Positions 39,042-50,700 are shown, counted from the stretch's first letter. The stretch is DNA of 64,000 nt from JBDOQU01 sp039839375 (GCF_039839375.1 NZ_JBDOQU010000002.1:186001-250000); one strand, 5' to 3'. Program-made: numbers and translations. The notes: generated from the letters alone by a model not told the origin.

Positions 39042-39238
39042 CGCCCCCTGCCCGCCCGGCAACGACGATCGGCGGACGGCCGCCGTCGCGGTCTCCGCTC
39101 ATGTTGCGGCGCACTATACCGATCGGCGGCCGATAAGCAAGAAATCGGGCGGCATGGCTGGTCTGTTCCCGCCGCTCATGCGTTAAATGGGGGCGGCGCC
39201 GCCATCTTTCCGCCCCAAAGGACAGCCTCAACCGGCCA

Positions 39239-41101
39239 ATGATCTTCTCTACCCTCCGCCGCTCCGCGCCCCTCGCCGCGATGCTGACCTCCGCCCTCGC
39301 GATCTCGGTCGCCGCCCAGCAGGAGCTGGCGTACGAGGTCACGATCTCCGAGGTGGAGAATGACGATCTGGCCAAGGCGCTGGAAGGCAGCTCCAACCTG
39401 GTGGCGCTGGAGGAGGAAGGGGTGCCGGGCGGCGCGGTCGGCCTGATCCGCCGGACGGAGGCCGATATCGAACGGCTGCGCGGCGCGCTTCGCTCCTACG
39501 GTCACTATGTCGGCACGGTGGAGGCCACGATCGCCGGCCTGCCGCTGGGCGATCCGGCGATGCGGGCGAAGATAGAGGCCGCTCCGGCCGACGTGCCGGT
39601 GCCGGTGGAGCTGGAGGTCGATCCGGGCCCGGCCTATCTCATCGACGATCTGGCGATCGTGACCGCCGGTGACCGGTCGCCGGATCTTCCTGTCCCGATA
39701 GACCGGGAGGCGCTGCCGCTCCAGCCCGGCGACCCCGCCCGCTCCGGCGCCATCCTTTCGACCCAGAGCGCGATCGAGGGCCAGATCCGCGACCAAGGCT
39801 ATCCCTTCGCCGGCGTGCCGCTGCGGGAAGCCGTGGTGGATCACGCGACGGAGGAGATGGATGTCACCTTCGGCGTCGAGACGGGGCCAAGCGCCACGAT
39901 GGGCGAGGTGACGTTCGAGGGGCTGGATCAGGTGAAGGAGAGCTTCGCCCGCGGCCGCATCCCGTTCGAGGTCGGGGATCAATACTCCCCCGACAGGCTG
40001 ACCGAGCTTCGCGACGATCTGGCCGAGCCGGATGTCTTCTCCTCCATCCGGCTGGAGGTCGCGAACGAGTTGACGCCCGAAGGTCGCCTGCCGGTCGACG
40101 TGACGGTGGTGGAGAAGCCGCGCCGGTTCATCGGCTTCGGCGCGGAATATGCGACCTCCGAAGGTTTCGGCGCGAACGCCTTCTGGGGCCACCGCAACCT
40201 GTTCGGCGGCGCGGAGCGGATAAGGATCGACGCGGAGGTCGGGCGGGTCGGCACGGACGAGGTGGCGTCCCTGGACTACCGTCTTGGCCTGTCCTTCAAG
40301 AAGCCGGACTTCCTGCGCCGCGACCAGAATTTGGTCGCCGATTTCGCGATCCTCCAGGAAAACCCCGACGCCTATGAGCGGCGGGGCGTGGAGGGAACGA
40401 TCGGCATCGAGCGGGAGGTGACGGAGCGGCTGACCCTTGGCGCCGGCATCACCGGCGAGCTGTCGCGCGTGACGCAGGATGATGAGACGGAGACGATCCG
40501 GCTGATCGGCATACCGCTCACCCTCTCATACGACGCGACCGATAACCTGCTGGATCCGACCGAAGGCTTCCGCATCGACCTCAGCTTCACGCCGTTCCCG
40601 AGCTGGCTTGGATCGAACAGGAATTTCTTCAGCAGCCGCGTCATCACCAGCGCCTATGAGGATTTCGGCACCGAAGGCAAGGCGATCCTGGCCGGCCGGT
40701 TCAGCGTCGGCACGCTGTTCGGGGAAGAGCGCGACGACGTGCCGGCGTCCCGCCGTTTCTACGCCGGCGGCGGCGGATCGATCCGCGGCTACGATTATCA
40801 GAGCGTCGGGCCGCTGGATGAGGATGGCGACCCCCAGGGCGGGCGGAGCGTCGTGGAGGGCAGTCTGGAACTGCGCTACAGGATCACCGAGACCATCGGC
40901 ATCGTCCCCTTCATCGACGCCGGCATGGCGTTCGAGGATTCCGTGCCCGATTTCAGCGAGGACCTGCAAATCGCCGCCGGGATCGGCGGCCGCTACTACA
41001 CCGGCTTCGGCCCTATCCGCGTCGATGTCGCCTTCCCGCTCAACCCGCGGGAGGAAGACGACTTCTTCGCCTTCTATGTGAGCCTTGGGCAGGCCTTCTA
41101 A
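39239..41101 (+). CDS. tamA: Translocation and assembly module outer-membrane protein TamA
   Basis: A 620-residue Omp85-family protein. The N-terminus is hydrophobic (LRRSAPLAAMLTSALAISVAAQQ, signal peptide). Three POTRA-like domains (about 30-300) include VTISEVENDDLAKALEGSSNL and VTFEGLDQVKESFARGRIPFEVGDQYSPDRLTELRDDLAE. The C-terminal beta barrel holds the Omp85 motif region RRFYAGGGGSIRGYDYQSVGP. It ends with a terminal aromatic (YVSLGQAF), the outer-membrane insertion signal. The stop abuts the tamB ATG, so the pair is coupled. Confidence 0.93.
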   Translation: MIFSTLRRSAPLAAMLTSALAISVAAQQELAYEVTISEVENDDLAKALEGSSNLVALEEEGVPGGAVGLIRRTEADIERLRGALRSYGHYVGTVEATIAGLPLGDPAMRAKIEAAPADVPVPVELEVDPGPAYLIDDLAIVTAGDRSPDLPVPIDREALPLQPGDPARSGAILSTQSAIEGQIRDQGYPFAGVPLREAVVDHATEEMDVTFGVETGPSATMGEVTFEGLDQVKESFARGRIPFEVGDQYSPDRLTELRDDLAEPDVFSSIRLEVANELTPEGRLPVDVTVVEKPRRFIGFGAEYATSEGFGANAFWGHRNLFGGAERIRIDAEVGRVGTDEVASLDYRLGLSFKKPDFLRRDQNLVADFAILQENPDAYERRGVEGTIGIEREVTERLTLGAGITGELSRVTQDDETETIRLIGIPLTLSYDATDNLLDPTEGFRIDLSFTPFPSWLGSNRNFFSSRVITSAYEDFGTEGKAILAGRFSVGTLFGEERDDVPASRRFYAGGGGSIRGYDYQSVGPLDEDGDPQGGRSVVEGSLELRYRITETIGIVPFIDAGMAFEDSVPDFSEDLQIAAGIGGRYYTGFGPIRVDVAFPLNPREEDDFFAFYVSLGQAF

Positions 41102-44100
41102 ATGCGCTTCTTCAAGGCCATCCTGATCCTGCCGCTGGCCCTGCTGGCGGTGCTGCTGGGGATCATCACGCTAGTACTGGTCTACGCCCAGACCGACAGC
41201 GGCCAGCGCCGCATCGTCGGGCTGGTGGAAAGCCTGACCGCCGGCACGAACAGCCGCGTCACCATCGGGACCCTCGAAGGCGCGATACCGACCGACTTCA
41301 CGGTCACCGGCCTTGAGGTCGCGGACGCGCAAGGCGTCTGGCTTTCCATCGACCGGCTTCATCTCGACTGGTCGCCGCTGGCGCTTCTGTCCCGCGATCT
41401 GCGGATCGATGTCGTGGAGGCTGGGACGATCCTGGTGGAGCGGCGTCCGTTGCCGGGCGAACCCCAGCCGGAGGAGCCGTCAGGAGGCCTGCCGACCCTG
41501 CCGGGGACGGTCAGCCTCGACCGGCTGACGGTCGGAGAACTCATCCTCCGCCAACGGGTTCTGGGCGAGGAGGCGCGGGTCACGATCGACGCCTCCGCCC
41601 GGATCGGCGCGCCGGAGGAAGGCATCTCCGCGATGCTGGAAGTGGCCCGCACCGACGGCGTGGACGGGCAGATATCGCTCGACCTCCTGTTCGTGCCGGA
41701 GACGGAAGCCCTCACCCTTTCCCTCAGCGCGTCGGAGCCGGAGGGAGGGTTGATCGCCCGCCTCGCCTCCCTGCCCGACCTGCCGCCGGTCACGGTGGCG
41801 CTGGAGGGCGACGGCACGCTGGACGATTGGCGGGCGACGCTGACCGCCGAGGCGCCGGGCGCGTTCGACATCGCGGCCGACGCCCGCATCCGCGCCGAGG
41901 GCGAGGATCGGCTTCTGACGCTGGACCTGGTCGGCGACGTCGCGGCTTTGGCGCCGGAGACGGCGCGGCCGCTGATCGGCGAGCAGGTGACGCTGGACGC
42001 CGACCTGCTGGTCAGCCCCGACCGCGTGGTCCGGATCAGCCGGGCGCTGCTGACGGCCGCCGCCGCCGATCTCACGGTCGACGGGACGTTCGATCCGGCG
42101 GAAGGCGTGCTGGACCTCACCTACGAACTGGACGCCGGCGCGGTGGAGATCTTCGCCGGAATCCTGCCCGACGCTTCCTGGGGCAGCGTCGGAATCGACG
42201 GCACGATCGAAGGCCCGACCGGCCAGCCCGTTATCACCGCGACACTGGCGGCGGAGGATGTGGCCCTGCCGCAGGCGTCGTTCGATGCTCTGGAAACCGC
42301 ACTCACCATCGATCCTCAGGGACCGATCGCCGATCCCGCGACGGAGATCGCAGTCAGCGTGGAAGGCGGCGTGACCGGCCTGTCGCTGGGGGCCGCCACG
42401 GTCGACGAGTTCGTGCGCTCCCGCATCGGCTGGACGGTCGACATGGCGTTGACCCGCGCGGGCGACGTGACGCTGGATGCGCTGGCGATCGACCTGCCGT
42501 CAGGGTCGCTCCAGGCGTCTGGTTCGCTCGAAGGCTGGGGCCTTGTCGCATCGGACCTCGACGCCCGACTCCAGGCGCCCGACCTGGCGGCGTTCCGGAG
42601 CGTGGTCGGCCGGCCGGTGGACGGATCGGTCGACCTCGCCGCCGCCATCCGGTCCAAGGGACTGGCCGGCGAGGCGACGATCGACGGCGTGCTGGAGAAT
42701 GTCGTCACCGGCATCCCGCAAATCGACGGGCTGCTGGGCGCGCGGACCACCCTCACCGGCCAGGTGACGCGCAGCGCCGAAGGAATCATCGACCTGACCG
42801 ACATTGCCTTGGACGCCGAAGGCATCGACGCGAAGGTCGGCGGCCGCATCGCGCCCCGCGAGGTCCGCGTCGGCTGGGTGATTGATTTGCCGGACCTGTC
42901 GCGGCTCGGACCCGATCTCTCCGGCAGCGTCCGGTCCGAGGGCACGATCGCCGGCCCGATGCGGGCGCTGAGGGCGCTGACCCGTGTGGACGCCACCAAT
43001 ATCGTCACCGCCGGCCGGTCGATTCCGGAAGCGACCCTGATCGTCGAGGCGGGCGATTTGACCGGCGACCCGTGGGGCCGGATCGTGCTGCTCGGGACGG
43101 CGGAGGGGCTGCCGATCCGCGCCAGCGCCCGTTTCGCGCTGGAGGAGGAAGGGGTCGCGGAAGTGCGCGACATCGCAATCGACATCGCGAGCCTCGGCCT
43201 CGGGGGCGATCTGACCGTCACCCAATCGCCCTTCGCCATCACCGGGACGATCGAAGGCGGGGTGGAGCGGCTGGCCGATTTCTCCGCCCTGGCCGGTCAG
43301 GCGCTCGCCGGTTCGGCCACCATCGGCCTCTCTTTCGCCGCGCCGGAGGGCGTCCAGACGCTGGACGCCGCGCTGGGACTCCAGGGCGCGCGGCTGGGGG
43401 AGGCGGCACGGATTGCGGCGGCGGATGTCGAGGCGACGCTGGCCGATCTGTTCGGCGCGCCCTCGATCGACGCCGACCTCACCGCCTCCGGGATAGAAGC
43501 CGGCGGCCAGACGATCGACAGCGTCACCGCCAGCGCCGAAGGCAGCTTCACCGATATGGCGGTCGCGCTCGATGTCTCGGCGGCCGACGCCGCGCTCTCG
43601 ACGGAAGGCGGTGTCGCCCTTACCGAAGGCGCGACGCGCATCGATCTCGCCAGCCTGACCGCCGCTTATAAGGGGGAGGAACTGACGCTCGTCCAGCCGG
43701 CGACGATCGCCCTGGCCGGTCGGGACGTGACCGTGGACGGGCTGGCGCTGTCGGTCGGCGGCGGGACCGTCAGCCTGGACGGGCGCTACGGGTCCGACAT
43801 GGATCTGGCGCTGACGATCGAGGCCCTGCCCCTCAGCCTCGCGCGGCTGGCCGCTCCGGCGGCGGAGGTCGACGGTACCCTCAACGCCGAAGCGCGACTT
43901 CAGGGCTCGCTCCCGTCGCCCACCGGCAACTTCACGATCGACGTAGCCGATTTGCGCGTGCCCCAGGCGGCGGACGCGGGTTTCACCGGCTTCGACATCC
44001 GCACCACCGGCTCGTTGGGAGGGGGTCGGCTGGACGTTCGGTCAGGCGTGGCGCTGGCAGAGGACAGCCGGTTCGACCTGACGGCGAGCCTGCCGGTGAC

Positions 44101-45457
44101 GTTCGATCCCGCCACGGCCGTGCCGTCCATCCCGCCGGAGGGGCGCATCTCCGGCGCGGCGGACGGCATGTTCGACCTGGCGCTCCTGAACCCGCTGCTG
44201 GCCGCCGGCGCGGACCAGGTGGCGGGACGGCTGGAAGTCGCGCTGACGGTCGACGGCACGATGGCGGGGCTGGACAGCGCCGGCCGCGTGACGCTGAGCG
44301 AAGGGCTCTACCGCAACGTCCTGAACGGGACGGAGATCACCGACATCGCCGCCACGCTGGAGGCCCAGGGGCGGGAAATGACGCTGACCCGCCTCACCGG
44401 CCGGACGCCGAACGGCGGTAGCATCGAGGGGAGCGGCAGCATCCTGCTGGACCCGAAGGCCGGCCTGCCGCTGGATATCAGCCTGACGCTGACCGACGCG
44501 GAGCTGGTCGACAGCGATCTGGTCAACGCCGTCACCGACGCCGACCTCCATTTGAGCGGTGAGCTTCTGACCGAGGCGCTGCTGGAAGGCACGATCACGA
44601 TCGATCGGGCGGAGATCCGCATCCCGGACACCATGCCGCCCTCCGTTGCCGTGATCGAGGTGACGGAGGTGAACGCCCCGCCGGAGATCCAGGAACGGCT
44701 GGATCGGCAGGCCGAACGGCAAGCGCGGGCATCGGAGGGCAGCGCGGTCTCCATTACCCTCGACCTCGTCGTCAGCGCGCCGAACCAGATCTATGTGCGC
44801 GGCCGGGGACTGGATGCGGAGATGGGCGGCGACCTGACCATCGAAGGCACCAGCGCCGCGCCCCGCGTGACCGGCGCGTTCACGTTGCGCCGGGGCGTCT
44901 TCGACCTGCTGGGCAACCGGTTCGATTTCGAACGGGGCAGCGTGACCCTGACCGGGGCCAACCGGATCGACCCGATGCTGGACTTCCTCGCCGTCGCGCC
45001 CCTGGAGGACATCACCGCGCAGATCGCCATCACCGGTCGCGCGTCCGACCCGCAGATCGACGTTTCCTCGATCCCGGAACTGCCGGACGACGAGGTCCTG
45101 TCCCGCATCCTGTTCGGCAAGGCGACGGGGGAGTTGAACGCGCTGGAGGCCGTCCGCCTCGCCCAGAGCGTCGCCACCCTGACCGGCGTCGGGGCCGGCG
45201 GCGACGTGCTGGGCGACCTGCGGGATTCGCTGGGCGTCGACCGGCTGTCGGTGGAAGCCGGCAGCGGCGACGCCGGCCCCAGCCTCAGCGTCGGCGAATA
45301 CATCGCCGACGATGTGCTGGTCGGCATCGAACAGGGGCTGGACGGCAGCGGCAGCCGCGTGACGGTGGAGATCGAGGTGACGCCCAACATCTCCGTCAAC
45401 AGCGGCGTCGGCGCCGATTCAAGCTCGATCGGCGTGGAGTTCCAGTGGGACTATTGA
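41102..45457 (+). CDS. tamB: Translocation and assembly module inner-membrane protein TamB
   Basis: A 1451-residue AsmA-like protein with one N-terminal membrane anchor (FFKAILILPLALLAVLLGIITLVLVYA) and a long repetitive beta-rich periplasmic body. The C-terminal TamB/DUF490 domain (about 1090-1451) includes RGRGLDAEMGGDLTIEGTSAAPRVTGAFTLRRGVFDLLGNRFDFERGSVTLTGANRIDPMLDF, and the protein ends VGVEFQWDY. TamB bridges the envelope to TamA and is implicated in phospholipid transport and autotransporter assembly. It starts right after the tamA stop. Confidence 0.95.
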   Translation: MRFFKAILILPLALLAVLLGIITLVLVYAQTDSGQRRIVGLVESLTAGTNSRVTIGTLEGAIPTDFTVTGLEVADAQGVWLSIDRLHLDWSPLALLSRDLRIDVVEAGTILVERRPLPGEPQPEEPSGGLPTLPGTVSLDRLTVGELILRQRVLGEEARVTIDASARIGAPEEGISAMLEVARTDGVDGQISLDLLFVPETEALTLSLSASEPEGGLIARLASLPDLPPVTVALEGDGTLDDWRATLTAEAPGAFDIAADARIRAEGEDRLLTLDLVGDVAALAPETARPLIGEQVTLDADLLVSPDRVVRISRALLTAAAADLTVDGTFDPAEGVLDLTYELDAGAVEIFAGILPDASWGSVGIDGTIEGPTGQPVITATLAAEDVALPQASFDALETALTIDPQGPIADPATEIAVSVEGGVTGLSLGAATVDEFVRSRIGWTVDMALTRAGDVTLDALAIDLPSGSLQASGSLEGWGLVASDLDARLQAPDLAAFRSVVGRPVDGSVDLAAAIRSKGLAGEATIDGVLENVVTGIPQIDGLLGARTTLTGQVTRSAEGIIDLTDIALDAEGIDAKVGGRIAPREVRVGWVIDLPDLSRLGPDLSGSVRSEGTIAGPMRALRALTRVDATNIVTAGRSIPEATLIVEAGDLTGDPWGRIVLLGTAEGLPIRASARFALEEEGVAEVRDIAIDIASLGLGGDLTVTQSPFAITGTIEGGVERLADFSALAGQALAGSATIGLSFAAPEGVQTLDAALGLQGARLGEAARIAAADVEATLADLFGAPSIDADLTASGIEAGGQTIDSVTASAEGSFTDMAVALDVSAADAALSTEGGVALTEGATRIDLASLTAAYKGEELTLVQPATIALAGRDVTVDGLALSVGGGTVSLDGRYGSDMDLALTIEALPLSLARLAAPAAEVDGTLNAEARLQGSLPSPTGNFTIDVADLRVPQAADAGFTGFDIRTTGSLGGGRLDVRSGVALAEDSRFDLTASLPVTFDPATAVPSIPPEGRISGAADGMFDLALLNPLLAAGADQVAGRLEVALTVDGTMAGLDSAGRVTLSEGLYRNVLNGTEITDIAATLEAQGREMTLTRLTGRTPNGGSIEGSGSILLDPKAGLPLDISLTLTDAELVDSDLVNAVTDADLHLSGELLTEALLEGTITIDRAEIRIPDTMPPSVAVIEVTEVNAPPEIQERLDRQAERQARASEGSAVSITLDLVVSAPNQIYVRGRGLDAEMGGDLTIEGTSAAPRVTGAFTLRRGVFDLLGNRFDFERGSVTLTGANRIDPMLDFLAVAPLEDITAQIAITGRASDPQIDVSSIPELPDDEVLSRILFGKATGELNALEAVRLAQSVATLTGVGAGGDVLGDLRDSLGVDRLSVEAGSGDAGPSLSVGEYIADDVLVGIEQGLDGSGSRVTVEIEVTPNISVNSGVGADSSSIGVEFQWDY

Positions 45458-45549
45458 CCCCCACCCCGACCCTCCCCCGCTTCGCAGGGGAGGGAGCCGA
45501 ATAGCCCCCTCTCCTGCCCCGCGGGAGAGGGGGTTGGGGGTGAGGGTGG
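45458..45549. repeat. Composite palindromic repeat, copy 1
   Basis: Two adjacent imperfect hairpins occur: one with CCTCCCCCGC-TTCG-CAGGGGAGGG (45471-45495) and one with CCCCCTCTCC...GGGAGAGGGGG (45505-45532), flanked by CCCCACCCCGA on the left and TTGGGGGTGAGGGTGG on the right. It lies between tamB and the convergent pirin gene. The same composite occurs inverted at 51351-51441. Confidence 0.8.
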
Positions 45550-45552
45550 CTT

Positions 45553-46467
45553 TCACCGTCCCGGCAGCGGCAGCGCCTCGGTCTCCTCCGGCACCGCGCC
45601 GAAGCGGCCTTCCCGCCAATCCTCCTTGGCCTGCTCGATCCGGTCCTTGTCGCGGGCGACGAAATTCCACCACAGCCGCCGGGGACCGTCCAGCGGCTCC
45701 CCGCCGAAGATCAGCAGCCGCGTCTCCGCCTCCGCGCGGACATCGATCGCATCCCCCGGCCGCAGCACCAGCAGACGCCTTTCGGGGAAGCTGTCGCCGG
45801 CGATCGAGATCGATCCCGAGACGACATAGAGCGCCCGCTCCTCCTGCTCCGCCGGGACCGGCAGCACCGCGCCCGGCGACAGCAGCGCCTCGGCATAAAG
45901 CGTCTCGGAGAAGGTCCGAACCGGCGACCGTTCGCCGTAAAGCGAGCCCACGATCAGCCGGACCGACTTCCCCTCCCCCGCGATCATCGGCAGGTCCGCC
46001 CCATCGTGATGGGCGAAATCCGGCGCGGTTTCCTCGAACGCCTCCGGCAGCGCGACCCAGGTCTGAAGCCCGGCGAGCCGCGAGCCACCTTTCCGCGCCT
46101 CAGGCGACGTGCGCTCCGAATGGGCGATGCCCCGCCCGGCGGTCATCCAGTTGACATCGCCCGGCCGGATCGGCTGGACCGTGCCCAGACTGTCGCGATG
46201 GATCATGTCGCCGTCGAACAGGTAGGTGACGGTCGCCAGCCCGATATGCGGATGGGGCAGCACGTCCAGCCCCTGCCCCGCATCGAACAGGGCCGGTCCC
46301 ATCTCGTCCACGAAGACGAACGGCCCGACGCTCCGCCGCTGGATGGAGGGCACCGCGCGCCTGACCTCGAATCCGCCGATATCGGCCGTCCGGGGAATGA
46401 CCACTGTCTCGACGGGCGGACACGCCGTCGGTTCGACCACCGGGTCCCGCGCTGGTTGCCAGCTCAT
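45553..46467 (-). CDS. Pirin family protein
   Basis: A 304-residue bicupin. The N-cupin carries the metal site VLPHPHIGLATVTYLFDGDMIHRDSLG (His-x-His) and the later Glu/His in GRGIAHSERTSPEA. The pattern VDEMGPALFDAGQGLDVLPHPH is diagnostic. The C-cupin holds ERALYVVSGSISIAGDSFPERRLLVLRPGD, and WWNFVARDKDRIEQAKEDWREGRF closes the fold. Some bacterial pirins have quercetinase activity; others act as regulators. GGGAGGATGGG precedes ATG 46467. Confidence 0.94.
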   Translation of the reverse strand: MSWQPARDPVVEPTACPPVETVVIPRTADIGGFEVRRAVPSIQRRSVGPFVFVDEMGPALFDAGQGLDVLPHPHIGLATVTYLFDGDMIHRDSLGTVQPIRPGDVNWMTAGRGIAHSERTSPEARKGGSRLAGLQTWVALPEAFEETAPDFAHHDGADLPMIAGEGKSVRLIVGSLYGERSPVRTFSETLYAEALLSPGAVLPVPAEQEERALYVVSGSISIAGDSFPERRLLVLRPGDAIDVRAEAETRLLIFGGEPLDGPRRLWWNFVARDKDRIEQAKEDWREGRFGAVPEETEALPLPGR

Positions 46468-46530
46468 CCCATCCTCCCTGTCTGCCGGTTCGATGATCGC
46501 GCCCATCGCCGTTCCGCAAAAGGGGAAATA

Positions 46531-46688
46531 CCCCTCTCCCCTCCGTGGGAGAGGGAGGGACCCGATCGCGAAGCGATTGGGAGGGTGAGGGGGCATGCCC
46601 GCCCCAGCGATATCGGATTGTTGCTGATACGGAAACCCCCTCACCCTCCCGCTTCGCGGGCCCCGCCCTCTCCCACAAGGGGAGAGGG
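46531..46688. repeat. Cluster of palindromic GC-rich repeats between pirin and soxR
   Basis: At least three palindromic units are present: CCCCTCTCCC..GGGAGAGGGAGGG (46531-46559), GATCGCGAAGCGATTGGGAGGGTGAGGGGG (about 46564-46593) and CCCCCTCACCCTCCCGCTTCGCGGG..CCTCTCCC..GGGAGAGGG (46636-46688). The outer arms are inverted copies of each other (GGGAGGGTGAGGGGG against CCCCCTCACCCTCCC), giving a BIME-like element. Confidence 0.75.
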
Positions 46689-46697
46689 AATATTCGT

Positions 46698-47159
46698 TCA
46701 CCCCGGATCCAGCAGCCTCGGTCCCGGACCCTGTTCGGCCAGCCGGTCGTGGGGGTTGCGGAGGGGGCAGCTTTTCAGCGAGAGGCAGCCGCAGCCGATG
46801 CAGCCGTCCAACTGGTCGCGGAGCCGCGTCAGCCGGGCGATCCGGTCGTCCAGCTCCGCCCGCCATTTCATCGACAGCTTGTGCCAGTCGGCCGCCGTCG
46901 GCGTCCTTTCCTCCGGCAGTTCCGCCAGCGCGTCGCGGATCGCGGCCAACGGGATGCCGGTGCGCTGCGCCACCTTGATGATGGCCACCCGGCGCAGCGC
47001 GTTCCGCGGATAGCGGCGCTGGTTGCCCTTGTTGCGCCGGCTTTCGATCAGCCCTTTGGCCTCATAGAAATGGATGGTGGAGATGGGAACACCGCTGCGC
47101 GCCGCCATCTCCCCCACCGAAAGCTCACGGCCGATATGGCTCCGGTCGATCCTGTGCAT
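46698..47159 (-). CDS. soxR: Redox-sensing MerR-family activator SoxR
   Basis: A 153-residue [2Fe-2S] regulator. The MerR HTH (about 10-75) reads ELSVGEMAARSGVPISTIHFYEAKGLIESRRNKGNQRRYPRNALRRVAIIKVAQRTGIPLAAIRDAL. The C-terminal cluster motif CIGCGCLSLKSCPL supplies the four Cys ligands (C-x2-C-x-C-x5-C). A 20-bp palindrome like the SoxR operator lies 21-40 bases upstream of the ATG, between soxR and the divergent FMN reductase gene. No soxS is present, as is usual outside enterics. Confidence 0.96.
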   Translation of the reverse strand: MHRIDRSHIGRELSVGEMAARSGVPISTIHFYEAKGLIESRRNKGNQRRYPRNALRRVAIIKVAQRTGIPLAAIRDALAELPEERTPTAADWHKLSMKWRAELDDRIARLTRLRDQLDGCIGCGCLSLKSCPLRNPHDRLAEQGPGPRLLDPG

Positions 47160-47179
47160 GGCGCGATATTTCCCGCTTG

Positions 47180-47199
47180 ACCTCAACTATAGTTGAGGT
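47180..47199. promoter_or_regulatory. SoxR operator
   Basis: ACCTCAACTATAGTTGAGGT is a perfect 20-bp palindrome with the CCTCAA...TTGAGG arms of the classic soxS promoter site. It lies between soxR and the divergent gene at 47245. It probably controls soxR itself and that reductase, perhaps also the ABC exporter behind it. Confidence 0.9.
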
Positions 47200-47244
47200 T
47201 TTAGACCGAGTGCTCCTTCAGTCGCAACAGGATGGAAAAGTGCG

Positions 47245-47835
47245 ATGAGCGAGCCGATCAATGTAGCCCCGATCAACGTCGCCCTAATCTATGGCAGCAC
47301 CCGGCAGGGCCGGTTCTGCGATGTCGTGGGCCGCTGGGCCGCCGGACGGATCGAGGCGCGCCAGGACATGGCGCTGGACATCGTCGACCCCGCCGCCTTC
47401 GATCTGCCGATGCGCCATGGGGAGGAGAACGCGGACCTGGCCGAGCTGCGCCGGCGGATCGAACGGGCGGACGCCTTTATCCTGGTGACGCCGGAATACA
47501 ATCACGGCTATCCGGCGATCCTGAAGCATGTGATCGATTCGACCGGCGGCGGCTGGCGCGCGAAACCCGTCGCCTTCGTCTCCTACGGCGCGATGTCCGG
47601 CGGAATCCGGGCGGTAGAGCAACTCCGTCAGGTCTTCGTCGAAATGCACGCGACAACGCTGCGTGACGGTGTCAGCTTCCACAGGGCCTGGGCTCAGTTC
47701 GACGATGCCGGGCGCCTGAAGGACGAGCCCGGCGGCGCGGCGGCGGCTGACGCCATGCTGGACCAGCTTTCCTGGTGGGCGCTGGCGTTGCGGGACGCAC
47801 GGGCGCTGCGTCCCTACGGCCGGAAGGCGGCCTGA
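47245..47835 (+). CDS. NAD(P)H-dependent FMN reductase family protein
   Basis: A 196-residue flavodoxin-fold reductase. FMN phosphate binding is at VALIYGSTRQGRFCDVVGRWAA (GSxRxGR motif). The conserved FILVTPEYNHGYPAILKHVIDSTGGGWRAKPVAFVSYGAMSGGIRAVEQLRQVF includes the PEYNH signature. It likely reduces quinones or flavins. It has the SoxR box upstream, so induction by redox-cycling agents is inferred. The start context includes a second in-frame ATG-poor leader (MSEPINVAPINVAL). Confidence 0.92.
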   Translation: MSEPINVAPINVALIYGSTRQGRFCDVVGRWAAGRIEARQDMALDIVDPAAFDLPMRHGEENADLAELRRRIERADAFILVTPEYNHGYPAILKHVIDSTGGGWRAKPVAFVSYGAMSGGIRAVEQLRQVFVEMHATTLRDGVSFHRAWAQFDDAGRLKDEPGGAAAADAMLDQLSWWALALRDARALRPYGRKAA

Positions 47836-47884
47836 CGGCCGTCACAGCATCCAGGCCCGGCCTCTGTTATCGGATCGAATCACC

Positions 47885-49747
<1,863 letters not shown>

Positions 49748-50665
49748 CTAACTCACGCCGGCCGCCGCCACTACCCCTTCCGGCAGGCTTTCCGCCACAT
49801 GGTCCCCCAGCAGCGCGATCTCTTCCGCCCGCGCGCAATCCTTGCGGCAGACGAGCCCGATCCGGCGGGACGGGGCGGGGTCGTCGAAATGGCGGAGGCG
49901 CACCCCGTCTTGCCGGTCGTTGGCGGCCAGCGCCGGCAGGAGGGTGAGGCCGACGCCGCCGGCGACCATTTCGCGCAAGGTCGCCAGGCTGGTGGCGGCG
50001 AAGGCGTCCGCCGCCGGGTTGCCGTGCTGCCCGCAGGCGGCCAGCGCCTGATCGCGGAAGCAGTGGCCGTCCTCCAGCAGCAGCAGAATCTCCCCCGCCA
50101 GGTCGTCCTGGCCGATCCGGTTCTTCTCCGCCAGCCGGTGCCCTTCGGGCGCGGCCAGAAGGAAGGGCTCGTCGAACAACGGCCGTTCGGAAAGGCCCGG
50201 ATCGCCCGCCGGCAGGGCCATCAGCGCCGCCTCTAGCGCGCCGCGCCGCAGCAAATCGACCAGCCGGCCGGTCAGATCCTCCCTGAGATAGAGCTTGAGG
50301 TCGGGATAAGCCCGCCTCAACCCCGGCAGGATGCGCGGCAGGAGATAGGGGCCGAGCGTCGGGATGACGCCGAGCCGGAACGGCCCCGACAGCGGGGTCC
50401 CGCTACCCGACAACGCCGCCATCCGGTCGATCTCCGCCAGCACGCGGCGCGCCCGTTCCGCCATCGCCTCGCCCAGCAGGGTCGGCAGGACGCGACGTTT
50501 TGTCCGTTCGAAGAGCGCGCCGCCGACGATGCTTTCCAACTGCTGGATCTGGGCGCTGAGCGAGGGCTGGCTGATATGGCAGGCCGCCGCCGCGCGGCCG
50601 AAATGCCGGGCGTCCGCCACCGCCACCAGATAGCGGAGCTGCTTCAGGGTCATCGCCGTGCTCAT
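49748..50665 (-). CDS. oxyR: Hydrogen peroxide sensor OxyR
   Basis: A 305-residue LysR-type activator. The HTH (MTLKQLRYLVAVADARHFGRAAAACHISQPSLSAQIQQLE) is followed by the effector domain with EDGHCFRDQALAACGQHGN, which holds the two redox Cys in the GHCFRDQAL-x2-C context of E. coli OxyR. ATG 50665 (MSTAMTLKQ) overlaps the putative OxyR site; ATG 50653 (MTLKQL) is an alternative. It is divergent from ahpC, its expected target, and its stop adjoins the exporter stop. Confidence 0.96.
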   Translation of the reverse strand: MSTAMTLKQLRYLVAVADARHFGRAAAACHISQPSLSAQIQQLESIVGGALFERTKRRVLPTLLGEAMAERARRVLAEIDRMAALSGSGTPLSGPFRLGVIPTLGPYLLPRILPGLRRAYPDLKLYLREDLTGRLVDLLRRGALEAALMALPAGDPGLSERPLFDEPFLLAAPEGHRLAEKNRIGQDDLAGEILLLLEDGHCFRDQALAACGQHGNPAADAFAATSLATLREMVAGGVGLTLLPALAANDRQDGVRLRHFDDPAPSRRIGLVCRKDCARAEEIALLGDHVAESLPEGVVAAAGVS

Positions 50666-50700
50666 AGGCCGAACCTATCAGAGCGTTCGGATAAATCGAT
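50664..50700. promoter_or_regulatory. OxyR binding site between oxyR and ahpC
   Basis: ATAG-N7-CTAT (50664-50678) matches the first half of the OxyR motif exactly. After another N7 come TTCG-N7-CGAT (50686-50700), a weak second half with the same spacing. It lies just upstream of oxyR and about 80 bases before ahpC, fitting autorepression plus activation of ahpC. Confidence 0.7.
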
